Source of the DNA: Luteolibacter sp. LG18 | GTDB lineage: Bacteria > Verrucomicrobiota > Verrucomicrobiia > Verrucomicrobiales > Akkermansiaceae | Length of the DNA stretch: 64,000 nucleotides | Direction: 5' to 3' | Assembly (NCBI RefSeq): GCF_036322585.1 | Contig: NZ_AP024600.1 | Span: 2,480,001 to 2,544,000, forward strand | Shown here: positions 44,297 to 52,788 of the stretch, piece by piece | Position numbering within the stretch: the first letter of the stretch is position 1 | Layout of the letters: every line of letters starts with the position of its first letter | Made by a program: the position numbers and the translations under genes | The notes under the pieces: model-generated | The model's database searches: none | Seen by the model: the letters and a program-made list of their open reading frames with translations, nothing else | Told to the model about the DNA's origin: nothing

Positions 44297-44701
44297 TCAC
44301 TTGGCCAGATCCCGTGTCTTCACCAACTTGCCCGGGATTTGGCTCATGTGTTTGTCGCGGTGCACCAGTGTTGCGTCGCGCGAACTGGCGGCAGCCGCAA
44401 TGAGCGCATCCGCCAGCGGCAGCCGGCCGGGAGTTTTCCGCCCGATTTCGAATGCCTCCCACGCGATCGCATCGTCGATGGAGACGACTTCGGAAAAAAT
44501 GAGCCGGTAGTTTTGCAGGGCGGTGCTGATCTCGGACTCTGAAGCTCCCAATTCGACCATGCGCCGTGCGAACTCCGCCACCGTCACGCTCGCAATGATC
44601 AAGGACGCGTCGGTGTTTTCGAAAAGCTGGTGAACGGCTTCCCAGCCGGCTTCCTGGCGGTAGTGGGCCAGCAAGGCAGAGGTATCGAGCAGGTAGGTCA
44701 T
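44297..44701 (-). CDS. PIN-domain toxin, VapC-type
   Basis: The 134-residue protein is a PIN-domain RNase, the toxin half of a VapBC-like pair. Acidic metal ligands are visible: MTYLLDTSALLAHYR (Asp6), VAEFARRM (Glu) and RLPLADALIAAAA (Asp), with a fourth acidic residue possible in VHRDKHM. The start lies three bases after the antitoxin stop, so the two genes form one operon with the antitoxin first. Confidence 0.93.
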   Translation of the reverse strand: MTYLLDTSALLAHYRQEAGWEAVHQLFENTDASLIIASVTVAEFARRMVELGASESEISTALQNYRLIFSEVVSIDDAIAWEAFEIGRKTPGRLPLADALIAAAASSRDATLVHRDKHMSQIPGKLVKTRDLAK

Positions 44702-44704
44702 CGC

Positions 44705-44965
44705 TCAACCTTCGGTTGCCCGTTCCTTGACCAGTTCCGCCACCGCGTCCCGTTTGGGCGAATGCTTCTTTCCTGCTCCCAGCAGGCGGCGCGCAAGTTC
44801 CGTGCGGTCTGGAATCACCCGGACGAGGATTTCGTCGCGCCCCTCCACCGCCTCCCAGTCCAGCTTGAAACCGGGCTTGATGCCAAAAACCCGGCCCACC
44901 TCCGCCGGAATGGTGACCATGTTTTTCTGGGTGACGGTCGTGATCATGGAATCCACTCTAGTCAT
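44705..44965 (-). CDS. AbrB/MazE-type antitoxin, VapB-type
   Basis: The 86-residue protein begins with a swapped-hairpin AbrB DNA-binding domain (ITTVTQKNMVTIPAEVGRVFGIKPG). The C-terminal half (RTELARRLLGAGKKHSPKRDAVAELVKERATEG, shown here only as its role) should wrap the toxin. A second possible start is the ATG at 44947 (MITTVTQK). It probably represses its own operon. Confidence 0.9.
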   Translation of the reverse strand: MTRVDSMITTVTQKNMVTIPAEVGRVFGIKPGFKLDWEAVEGRDEILVRVIPDRTELARRLLGAGKKHSPKRDAVAELVKERATEG

Positions 44966-44992
44966 GGATTTCCGGAAATCAAGGAGTGGCGG

Positions 44993-45787
44993 TTACAACG
45001 CCTCGCTCCGCCGCTTCCGCCCCTCGAACAACAGCGTCTCCCGATATCCCGCCGCCTTCGCCCATTCGATGGCCTTGGGGAAATCCCGCGCCACTTCGGA
45101 TGGGTGGTGCGAATCCGAGGAAATCACCAGCGGGATGCCCGCCGAGCAGGCCAGTTCCAGGAACCGCGGGGCCGGGTAGGCCTCCGCGCAGGGCTTGTGC
45201 CAGCCGGCGGTGTTCAGCTCGATGGCGCAGCCGGAGGCGGCGATGGCGTCGATCGCCGGTTCGTAGAAGCGGTCGAGGTCGCCGCCCGGGACGTGGGCGA
45301 ACTTTTTCACCAGGTCCGCGTGGCCGAGGATGTCGAATAGTCCGCTCTCCGCCATCTGCGCGTAGGTGTTCCAATAATGGCTCCACACCGCGTCCACGTC
45401 GGATTCGGCCCAGCGGCCCAGCCACTTGGGATTGTCGAAGTCCCAGTCTCCCAGATAGTGGACCGATCCGATCAAATAATCCCAGGCGTAGCGCCCAGCC
45501 AGATCCTCGATCCAGCCCTCGCAGCCGGCCAGCCAATCGCACTCCAAACCCGCCCGGACGGGGATCCGCCCGGCGGCACGGGCCCGCGCGCGGTCCAGCC
45601 ACGAGAAATATTCCGGCAGGTCGGCCACCGCCATCCGCCAGTCGTCGAAGGGCTCCGGGACGGCCGGGGCGTGGTCGGAAATGCCGTATTCCGTTAGGCC
45701 AGCGGCGATCGCGGCGTCGATGTAGGCTTCCGGTTCGCCCTCGGCGTGGTGGCAAAGGGGCGTGTGGGTGTGGTAATCGGCTGGCAC
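44993..45787 (-). CDS. PHP-family histidinol-phosphatase-like enzyme
   Basis: The 264-residue protein has a PHP-type trinuclear metal centre: YHTHTPLCHHAEG, YGISDHAP, GLECDW, IGSVHYL, ILGHADL and ISSDSHHPSEVA. This set fits HisK-type histidinol phosphatases (step in histidine synthesis), although PHP enzymes can have other substrates. No his genes are near. It starts with GTG and is divergent from pta with 76 bases between them. Confidence 0.85.
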   Translation of the reverse strand: MPADYHTHTPLCHHAEGEPEAYIDAAIAAGLTEYGISDHAPAVPEPFDDWRMAVADLPEYFSWLDRARARAAGRIPVRAGLECDWLAGCEGWIEDLAGRYAWDYLIGSVHYLGDWDFDNPKWLGRWAESDVDAVWSHYWNTYAQMAESGLFDILGHADLVKKFAHVPGGDLDRFYEPAIDAIAASGCAIELNTAGWHKPCAEAYPAPRFLELACSAGIPLVISSDSHHPSEVARDFPKAIEWAKAAGYRETLLFEGRKRRSEAL

Positions 45788-45863
45788 TCTGGCGGATTCG
45801 GGGTTGAAGGACTTTCAGCAGGGATACTAGAGTAACGGCACGGTGCAAGAGCACCGAATTCTC

Positions 45864-46937
45864 ATGTCGACCCTTTCCTCTGAAGCACCCGCCGGCAACG
45901 CCTTCACGCGCCACCTGATCGAAGCCCTCCGCCGGCACCCGAAACGCATCGTGTTCACGGAAGGGGAGGATCTCCGCGTGCTCCAGGCCGCGGAGCGGCT
46001 GGTGGCCGCCGAGGCCGTGGCCCCGATCCTGCTGGGCGACAAGGAGCGCATCCGCGCCCTGGCCGGGGACAACGGTGTGAAGCTCACCTTCATCAACATC
46101 ATCGACCCGCCGAAGTCGTCCGATTTCCAGCTCTTCTGCCAGCGCGTCGACAACATGGCCCGCTACCGCAACATGCAGGTCGGCGATGCCGCGGAGATCG
46201 TCGCCCGCCCGCACTACTTCGGCGCGCTGATGACCCAGTATGGCCAGGCGGACGGTCTGGTCGGCGGTAACAAGGCCCTCCCGGCCGCGCTGTTCCGCGC
46301 CCTGATCAACACCATCAAGCCGCTGCCCAACGTGCCGAAGATCTTCGGCGCGATGGTGCTCGTCGGCGACCACCTGAAGCACGTCGGCGGCAGCGGCGTG
46401 CTGTTCATGGCGGATTGCGGCCTGATCCCGCAGCCGTCCGTCGACCAGCTCGCGGCCATCGCCATTGAAACCGGCAAGGTCGCCCGCCATTTCCTCGGCC
46501 GCACCGCCAAGGTCGCCCTGCTCAGCCACTCGACGAAGGGCTCCGCCGTGACCGACGAGGCGCGCAAGATGATCGCCGCCACCGCCATCGCCCGCGATGT
46601 GGTGCAGAAGGAGTACCTCGATCTCGACATCGATGGCGAACTCCAGGCGGACGTCGCCCTCGACCCGGCCGCCGCCGAGGTGAAGCTGCCGGACGCCAAG
46701 GTCCGCCAGACCGCCGATGTGCTGGTGTTCCCGAACCTCGATGCCGGCCACATTTCCCTGAAACTGCTCCAGCACGTCGCGGGGGCCCAGGGTTACGGCC
46801 AGCTCATCCTCGGCCTCGCCCGCCCCGCCGCCCAGGTGCCGCGGACGGCCTCGGTCGAAACGATCTTCGGCACCGCCGCCGCGGTGGGCGTCGAAGCCAT
46901 CAAGTCCCATCAGGTCTTTCCGGACGGCGAGGTGTGA
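45864..46937 (+). CDS. pta: phosphate acetyltransferase
   Basis: The 357-residue protein is a single-domain Pta/Ptb family enzyme that makes acetyl phosphate from acetyl-CoA. Family parts are RIVFTEGEDLRVLQAA, DGLVGGNKALPAALFRAL, LFMADCGLIPQPS, ALLSHSTKGSA and VFPNLDAGHISLKLLQ. I start it at the ATG at 45864; a GTG 21 bases upstream is possible. No acetate kinase gene is adjacent. Its stop overlaps the next start (GTGA), which couples it to a methyltransferase. Confidence 0.92.
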   Translation: MSTLSSEAPAGNAFTRHLIEALRRHPKRIVFTEGEDLRVLQAAERLVAAEAVAPILLGDKERIRALAGDNGVKLTFINIIDPPKSSDFQLFCQRVDNMARYRNMQVGDAAEIVARPHYFGALMTQYGQADGLVGGNKALPAALFRALINTIKPLPNVPKIFGAMVLVGDHLKHVGGSGVLFMADCGLIPQPSVDQLAAIAIETGKVARHFLGRTAKVALLSHSTKGSAVTDEARKMIAATAIARDVVQKEYLDLDIDGELQADVALDPAAAEVKLPDAKVRQTADVLVFPNLDAGHISLKLLQHVAGAQGYGQLILGLARPAAQVPRTASVETIFGTAAAVGVEAIKSHQVFPDGEV

Positions 46938-47758
46938 AAACCATCGGCGCGGCCCGGCACTACGACACGCTCGACGTGTGGTACCGCGCGCTGTGGGGTG
47001 ACCACCTGCACCATGGGATCTGGCATCCGGAGACGCCGGACCGGGCGGAGGCGAATGCCAACCTGCTCCGCGCCGTCGCGCAGGCGGCCGGGCTCCGGCC
47101 CGGCATGCGGGTGTGCGATGTCGGCTGCGGCTACGGCGGCCCGGCGCGGTGGCTGGCCGGCCATTTCGAGGTCGAGGTGACCGGGGTGACCATTTCACCG
47201 GTCCAATACGAGGCCGCCAAACGGCGGACCCGCGATCCCCGCGTCCGTTACCTGTTGGGCGATTGGCTGGGGAGCGGCCTGCCGGAAGGGGAGTTCGACG
47301 CCGTCGTGGCCATCGAATCGGTCTTTCATTTCACCGAACCGCGGGCGGCGTGCCGGGAAATGATCCGGGTGGTGAAGCCCGGCCACCGGATTGTCATCGC
47401 CGGGTGGATCATCGGCGACCTCGTGCCCGCGTGGGCGCGATGGCTGTTGATCGAGCCGATCCGCGCTGCGGGCGAGATGCCGGGGTTGGCCGATGAGTGG
47501 ACCTGCCGCAGGCGGTTCGAGGAGGAGGGGGCGGAGGCGGTGTCGATGACGCGCCTGGGCATGCTGGTGGAGCAATCGTGGTCCGATGCGATGGGCCGCG
47601 CTCTGCGCGGGTTGCTGCGGAATCCGGTGTTGAGATGGGAGGCGCTGCGGCACCCGGTCCAGACGCTGCGTCTGGCGGTGAGTTCGCTGCGGATCTGGAC
47701 TGCCTACCGCTGGGGGTTTCTCGATTACTTGATTCTGGCGGTGGAGCGGAACCGGTGA
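46934..47758 (+). CDS. SAM-dependent methyltransferase
   Basis: The 274-residue class I methyltransferase has the SAM loop VCDVGCGYGGPARWLAG (about residues 57-73), then VTGVTISPVQYEAAKRR and AIESVFHFTEP. This pattern resembles tocopherol/cyclopropane/sterol-type methyltransferases acting on lipids or quinones. The C-terminal 70 residues include a hydrophobic patch (RWGFLDYLILAVERNR). It starts with GTG overlapping the pta stop, so expression is coupled. The acceptor is unknown. Confidence 0.87.
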   Translation: MKTIGAARHYDTLDVWYRALWGDHLHHGIWHPETPDRAEANANLLRAVAQAAGLRPGMRVCDVGCGYGGPARWLAGHFEVEVTGVTISPVQYEAAKRRTRDPRVRYLLGDWLGSGLPEGEFDAVVAIESVFHFTEPRAACREMIRVVKPGHRIVIAGWIIGDLVPAWARWLLIEPIRAAGEMPGLADEWTCRRRFEEEGAEAVSMTRLGMLVEQSWSDAMGRALRGLLRNPVLRWEALRHPVQTLRLAVSSLRIWTAYRWGFLDYLILAVERNR

Positions 47759-47830
47759 GCGAGGGTTTTTGTGGGAAAGAATCGGGAATTGTGTGCGTAG
47801 ATTGCGCGTAAATTTTTTGTTTTCTTGGTC

Positions 47831-50788
47831 ATGAAGCGTTTTCGACTCTTGGGTTCCGGATGGGTGTGGATGTCTCTGGTGTGTTCGGCGTCGGCCGCGC
47901 CGGAGACGTTGAAGATGGGTAACGATCTGGTGCAGCGCGAGTTGACCTTCGATGGCAAGGCATGGCGGACCACCCGGTTCATCGCCGGGACCGAATCCCT
48001 CGAAACGCAGAGCGATGAGTTCCACATCCGGATGATGGATGACGCGGAGTTCACCGTTTCCGATTTCGTCGCCGCCGGGCAGCCAGTGGAAACCAAGGAT
48101 GGCGGGACCTCCGTGTGGACGATCCGCTACCAGCGCCCGGCTGGCCTGAAGGCCGGTCCCTCGATGCCGGTGGCGGTGACCGTCCGCTATTCGGTGGCCC
48201 CGGGCGAGCGCTGGACGCGGAAGGCGGTGGCGCTGGAATTTCCGGACGAAGCCACGGTCGACCGTCTGGAGGTCGAGCGTTTCTCCGCGCAGGGCGTTGC
48301 CACCCGCGGGGGGCGCGGTGAGCCGGTCTTCCTCGGTGACCGCTGGTTCTTCGGGCTCGAATACCCGGCCGGTCACAGCCGCCACACCGATGGCAATACG
48401 CCCGAGCCGGACAAGCACCACTACGAGCTGGTGGGGAACTACAGCTTCGTGGATCTGGAGGGGCACGACAAGGATGCCCACCCGCGTCCCGGGCTGATCC
48501 GCCTGTTCCATTTCCCCGGCTACGCGGTGAAGGATGGCGGCACGTGGAAGGTGGCGAGCAAGACCGCGGTGGCGGGCGGCGGCGCGTCCGCTCCAGTGAC
48601 CGGCCAGTTCCAAGGCTACCTGAAGACCATTCAGAAGGCGGACCGCAGCTTCACCCACTACAACAATTGGTTCGATCCGGCGGGGAAGTCGCTGAAGGTC
48701 GATAGCTTCACCGCCATCTACCGGGACTTCGCCAAGGCGGTGAAACCGTATGGGGTGAAGATCGACGCGATGGTGCCGGACGATGGCTGGCAGAACCGCA
48801 AGTCGGTGTGGGAACCGACGCCGCGGGATTTCCCCGGTGGTTTCCCGGATCTGGTGGCGCTCAGCGAGGCGCTGCGGAAAGAGGGAACCGAGCTGGGGCT
48901 ATGGCTGGCGCTGGACGGAACCAACACGGACGTCAAGTGGGGCGAGAGCCAGGGCTATCCACGGGCGAAGGCAAACAAGTATTTCTCCCGCTACTTCGCC
49001 CACTATTCACTGAGCCATCCGGCGTATCAGGAGTTGCTGCGCAAGCAGCTTGTCCGCCTCGCGGGGGAGGGGAAGGTCGGCTACTTCAAGCATGACTTCA
49101 ACCACCTCTCCGATGTGGGAGAGGGCAACGGCCACCCGCCGACCGACCGCCACGGCCACGAGGCGAACGTGGACGCGATGATCTCGCTGCTGAAATCCAC
49201 CCGCGAGGCGAACCCGCGGGTCTATCAGAACCTCACCAACTGGATGTGGTTCTCGCCGTGGTGGCTGATGCACGGCGACGCGCTGTGGATGCTGGCGGGC
49301 GACGACGGTGCGAACGGCAACTGGCCGGAGCTTTCCGTGCGGAACATGGCTACCACCGACCGCGACACCTTCCTGTGGCGCATGTGGGGCGATCCCAAGG
49401 ATCGCCCGCTGGTCCCCGTTTCCCGCCTGATGACCCACGGTATCATCCTCAACGAGCGCCACCAGCTCGAAGGACCCGGCGACGGCGTCCGGGAGTGGGC
49501 GGACCACGTGATGATGTACTATGGCCGTGGTATCCAAATGAAGGAGTGGTATATCACGCCGAAAACCTCCACGCCGGAGCACTGGAAGGCGCTCGGGACC
49601 ATCCACCGCTGGGCGGAGAAGAACTTCAAGGCGCTGGCGAAGACCGACTACGTCGGCGGCCGTCCGGACGAGGGCCATGTTTACGGCTACATCGGCTGGG
49701 ACGGCGGCCACGGTGTGCTGGTGACGCGGAATCCCTCCGCGGAAACGCAGGTGCTGGAGATTCCGTCCGCGCCGTTGCCCGGCGGGGGCTCCTCGCGGGT
49801 GGTGTTCCCGTACCATGGCGCGGCTCCGGTTTCCTGGAGCGGCGGCACGATCCGGGTGGAGGTGCCCGGTTACCAGACCCTCGCGCTGGAGGTCGATGCG
49901 GGCCCGGCGAAGCGGGACGCCGCCTTGTCCGCCGTGCCGGTGAAGGTGTCCGGCAAGGAGTCCGCGGCGATGCTTCCCTCGGACACCAAGGGCCGCGCGG
50001 AGGTGCTGGTCATCGGTTATCCGGACCTGCCGGAAGTGAAGATCAATGGCCAGGTGGCCACCCCGCTCCGCACCAGCAAGGCGAAGCTCAATCCCTTCCC
50101 CGGCTACGCCCGTGCCGGTATGCCGAGCGACAAGGCCCGGGCTTGGACGATGGCGTCGTTCGACGTGAAGGCTTTGGTTGGGAAAGAACTCAAGGTCTCG
50201 CTGGGGGGGACGGAGGGTAGTGAGGCCACCGCCGAGGCCTGGCTGTTGGTCGAGCGCGCGGGCAAGGACGCGTCGTTCCCCGAGGACACCGTGCCGTGGG
50301 CGATCGATGCCGGGTTGCGCCGCCAGACGGTGCGCTTGATTGCGGAGGCCCCGGTGGCCGCGACCGCCCTTGAAACCCGCGCTCTCACCCCGGCGGAGTT
50401 TGCCGGCGTGAAGGCCGCGAAGCTGACGATCGGCCTGTTCGGTGTGAACGACCGCAAGTCCGGGGAAAAGACGCTGTGGTTGAACGGTCGCAAGCTCGCC
50501 GAACTGCCCGCGGGCGGTGACCAGTGGCAGACGAAGTCCCTCGATTTGGATGCGGAAGCGGTGAAGGGCTTGAAGGCGTCCAATGCGATCGAGGTCCGCC
50601 GCTCGACCGCCGAGGACAAGTTCAAGTTCCGCGCCGCCCGCCTGCGGGTGCAGCTCGCGGACGGAATCTGGGTCCAGTCCTCCGCCCAACCGGCCGCTCA
50701 AACCACCGACAAGGATTGGGCTTTTTTCGAGGGTTCCGCATTCACCACCCAGGAGGCCTCCGCTCCGGTGACGCTGGAGTTCAAGTGA
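47831..50788 (+). CDS. secreted glycoside hydrolase, alpha-galactosidase-like (GH27/36 clan)
   Basis: The 985-residue protein has a signal peptide (MKRFRLLGSGWVWMSLVCSASA). An N-terminal beta-sandwich (about 25-250) precedes a barrel with TAIYRDFAKAVKPYGVKID, DDGWQNRKSVWEP and GKVGYFKHDFNHLSD, whose Asp (about 422) is the expected nucleophile. The C-terminal 300 residues are beta-rich and may bind carbohydrate. The clan is fairly clear, but the exact family and substrate are not. An AT-rich gap of 72 bases precedes it, and element C begins 7 bases after its stop. Confidence 0.72.
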   Translation: MKRFRLLGSGWVWMSLVCSASAAPETLKMGNDLVQRELTFDGKAWRTTRFIAGTESLETQSDEFHIRMMDDAEFTVSDFVAAGQPVETKDGGTSVWTIRYQRPAGLKAGPSMPVAVTVRYSVAPGERWTRKAVALEFPDEATVDRLEVERFSAQGVATRGGRGEPVFLGDRWFFGLEYPAGHSRHTDGNTPEPDKHHYELVGNYSFVDLEGHDKDAHPRPGLIRLFHFPGYAVKDGGTWKVASKTAVAGGGASAPVTGQFQGYLKTIQKADRSFTHYNNWFDPAGKSLKVDSFTAIYRDFAKAVKPYGVKIDAMVPDDGWQNRKSVWEPTPRDFPGGFPDLVALSEALRKEGTELGLWLALDGTNTDVKWGESQGYPRAKANKYFSRYFAHYSLSHPAYQELLRKQLVRLAGEGKVGYFKHDFNHLSDVGEGNGHPPTDRHGHEANVDAMISLLKSTREANPRVYQNLTNWMWFSPWWLMHGDALWMLAGDDGANGNWPELSVRNMATTDRDTFLWRMWGDPKDRPLVPVSRLMTHGIILNERHQLEGPGDGVREWADHVMMYYGRGIQMKEWYITPKTSTPEHWKALGTIHRWAEKNFKALAKTDYVGGRPDEGHVYGYIGWDGGHGVLVTRNPSAETQVLEIPSAPLPGGGSSRVVFPYHGAAPVSWSGGTIRVEVPGYQTLALEVDAGPAKRDAALSAVPVKVSGKESAAMLPSDTKGRAEVLVIGYPDLPEVKINGQVATPLRTSKAKLNPFPGYARAGMPSDKARAWTMASFDVKALVGKELKVSLGGTEGSEATAEAWLLVERAGKDASFPEDTVPWAIDAGLRRQTVRLIAEAPVAATALETRALTPAEFAGVKAAKLTIGLFGVNDRKSGEKTLWLNGRKLAELPAGGDQWQTKSLDLDAEAVKGLKASNAIEVRRSTAEDKFKFRAARLRVQLADGIWVQSSAQPAAQTTDKDWAFFEGSAFTTQEASAPVTLEFK

Positions 50789-50795
50789 CGCCGAT

Positions 50796-50928
50796 GTAGT
50801 CGAAAGCTCTGCTTTCGAATTGTCTCCGCCAGCTCCGTTGGCGGAGGCCGGTTGGGCCGGGCGATCTCCACTCCCAAAGGGAAAGCTGGAGCTTCTCCCT
50901 ACATTCTGAAAGCGGAGCTTTCAGCTAC
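50796..50928. repeat. GTAG-bounded paired-hairpin element C (inverted copy of A/B family)
   Basis: Read on the minus strand, it matches B closely: GTAG, then CTGAAAGC-TCC-GCTTTCAG, an internal GTAG with GGGAGAAGCT/AGCTTTCCC, then CCGCCA/TGGCGG. The last hairpin is TCGAAAGC/GCTTTCGA, as in A. It separates convergent genes (GH stop 8 bases left, small membrane protein stop 30 bases right). Confidence 0.88.
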
Positions 50929-50957
50929 ATTGTGGCGTGGGGCGGAGGTCGCGTGAA

Positions 50958-51179
50958 TCACTTCTGCTTCACGCCCACCACGGTCAGCAACACGCCCACA
51001 CCCAGCACCGCCCAGCCGATGATCGGGGGCACGTGATGGTGCTCCTGGACATCCGCCTGCACCTTGATCGGGCCGGCGTCGATGATGTTCTCCCGTTTCG
51101 TGGTCGTGAATCCGTCGTAAGCGAGCAGGATCGCGCCGACGATGATGAGAATCACTCCGATGAGGGTCTGGCCTTTCAT
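50958..51179 (-). CDS. small two-span membrane protein (DUF3185-like)
   Basis: The 73-residue protein has two membrane segments (TLIGVILIIVGAILLAYDG and IIGWAVLGVGVLLTVVGVK) flanking a short periplasmic or cytoplasmic loop (TTTKRENIIDAGPIKVQADV). This layout fits the DUF3185-like family of small membrane proteins. No function is known. It is preceded by about 100 bases with no gene. Confidence 0.8.
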   Translation of the reverse strand: MKGQTLIGVILIIVGAILLAYDGFTTTKRENIIDAGPIKVQADVQEHHHVPPIIGWAVLGVGVLLTVVGVKQK

Positions 51180-51286
51180 GGTTCTCTAACATCACCCCGA
51201 TCCGCCCGGAATCCAGTGGAAATCCGTTTCCGCTAGGTTTCGACTTCGACAGGAGCCGGGCCCTGGGGCAGGATGGGCTCAAACGC

Positions 51287-52150
51287 ATGAAAAAGCTCCT
51301 GCTGCTTCTCCCTCTCGTCGGCCTGCTCACCCAGTGCGGTGGCGGTGGTTCAGGAATCCCGTCGCCGCGGCGGCCCCAGGTCATCAATGTCTCCGGCTAC
51401 GATCCGAAGGAAAAACAGCGGGCGGGCCGGTCCTACTCCGAGCACGACGTTTCCGCCCTCCGCGCGAACGGGGCCCAGGGCCTGATCGCCCGCTGTGGCA
51501 AGGGCGGCGTGCTCGACACCAAGTGCGCCAATTTCCTCGCCTCCGCCGACCGCGCCGGGATGCTGGTGGGGGCCTACTACCGCCTCCAGACGCACGTCGA
51601 TGCCGCGGCCCAGGCCGACCAGTTCGTCACCCGCATGCAGCAGATCGCGCGATCCCGCTCGTGGCGCACCGGCCGCCTCCTGCTGTGCGGCGATTTCGAC
51701 GCGAACTCCCGCCTCTCCGACATCACCCGCTTCATCGACCGGGTCGAATCCCGCACCGGCGTCACGCCCGTGATCTACCTGGAGAACAGCGAACACATGA
51801 AACTGATGCTGCGCTCCGCCGACTCCGCCACCAAAGCGAAGCTACGCCGCTCCCCGTACTGGGTGGCCCTCTATTCCCACTCCAGCGGCGCGGGCCGGAT
51901 CTTCCCCGCGCCCGGCAACCCGGAGGGGCTGGTGAAGCAGTATGACGTCTGGCACGATTGGACGCTGTGGCAGTACGGGGGCGTCGATTGGCAGCACGGC
52001 CGCTCGATCCCGAAGCACTATTCGCACGGCCGTTTCCGCTCGGGCCCGTATTTCGGCAACCTCGACCGGCCGGTGGAGCGCAATGTCTTCAACGGCAGCT
52101 CCGGCGAGCTGTCCTCGTTCTGGGCCCGCCACGGGATGTCGGCGAACTGA
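51287..52150 (+). CDS. GH25-type lysozyme-like lipoprotein
   Basis: The 287-residue protein is a lipoprotein (lipobox LLTQC, Cys17) followed by a Gly-rich linker and a GH25 barrel. Expected parts are VINVSGYDPKEKQ, LIARCGKGG, VGAYYRLQTHVDAAAQADQF, TPVIYLENSEHMK and DWTLWQYGGVDW, the last typical of GH25. It probably cuts peptidoglycan at the cell surface. Its TGA overlaps an ATG at 52150. Confidence 0.87.
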   Translation: MKKLLLLLPLVGLLTQCGGGGSGIPSPRRPQVINVSGYDPKEKQRAGRSYSEHDVSALRANGAQGLIARCGKGGVLDTKCANFLASADRAGMLVGAYYRLQTHVDAAAQADQFVTRMQQIARSRSWRTGRLLLCGDFDANSRLSDITRFIDRVESRTGVTPVIYLENSEHMKLMLRSADSATKAKLRRSPYWVALYSHSSGAGRIFPAPGNPEGLVKQYDVWHDWTLWQYGGVDWQHGRSIPKHYSHGRFRSGPYFGNLDRPVERNVFNGSSGELSSFWARHGMSAN

Positions 52151-52194
52151 TGGAGTTTGAACGGCGCGCCGGGCTGTGCTTGGTTGGGGACGCC

Positions 52195-52638
52195 ATGAAC
52201 AAGATCGTCCCTCTCATCAGTTCCGGCGTCGCCGGGCCGCTCGGCGTGCTCCACTTGCCGCGTCTTTGGCTGAAGGTCTCCCTCGCCTCCGTGGGCAAGC
52301 TCGCCGACGGCTACCCGGCCATCGGCAAGGGCTTCGACAAGATGGTCATCGATGCTCTCGGCCTGACCGAGGATGCCGTGACCGGATACATCGACGAGCA
52401 CCATCCCACCTACCCGCAGTTCGAGGAGTGGATTCTCGAACAAAAGGGCTCGAAGACCGACGCCGCCACCATCGAGAAACTCAACCGCGCGATCCGTGGC
52501 TACAACCACGGCGACGCCACCCGCCAGTCGATCCTCGTCGAGGCCGGCATCGACGAGGACAAGCCGCCGTTCCTCGACGCGATCAACCTGAACAACCTCG
52601 ACGACTGGGCCACGTTCCACGACGCGGAACTGGATTGA
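52195..52638 (+). CDS. DUF5069 domain protein
   Basis: The 147-residue protein matches DUF5069, common in Verrucomicrobiota and Planctomycetota (IVPLISSGVAGPLGVLHLPRLW at its start, abridged to ISSGVAGPLGVLHLPR). No function is known. I prefer the ATG at 52195 because the family starts here; an in-frame ATG at 52150 overlaps the previous stop (TGATG) and could add 15 residues. Element F begins four bases after its stop. Confidence 0.82.
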   Translation: MNKIVPLISSGVAGPLGVLHLPRLWLKVSLASVGKLADGYPAIGKGFDKMVIDALGLTEDAVTGYIDEHHPTYPQFEEWILEQKGSKTDAATIEKLNRAIRGYNHGDATRQSILVEAGIDEDKPPFLDAINLNNLDDWATFHDAELD

Positions 52639-52641
52639 GGA

Positions 52642-52788
52642 GTAGCACAACTTTCCAAGTTGTGAGTGGGATGATTCGCGAACGCCCATGCAGGTTCAGT
52701 CCGTCTTTGAGTGGGCCACTCGGAGGCGGACTGAACCTGCATGCGACTTCGCGGATCTCTCGACCCGCAAGTTGAAAACTTACGCTAC
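52642..52788. repeat. GTAG-bounded paired-hairpin element F
   Basis: The left end is GTAG, then CACAACTT-TCC-AAGTTGTG. The right end, read inverted, is GTAG, then CGTAAGTT-TTC-AACTTGCG. The middle holds a 17-base inverted repeat (CATGCAGGTTCAGTCCG at 52688 and its complement ending 52744). It lies between convergent genes; the CTAC includes the glgB stop (52785-52787). It shares the outer ends of element E. Confidence 0.88.
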
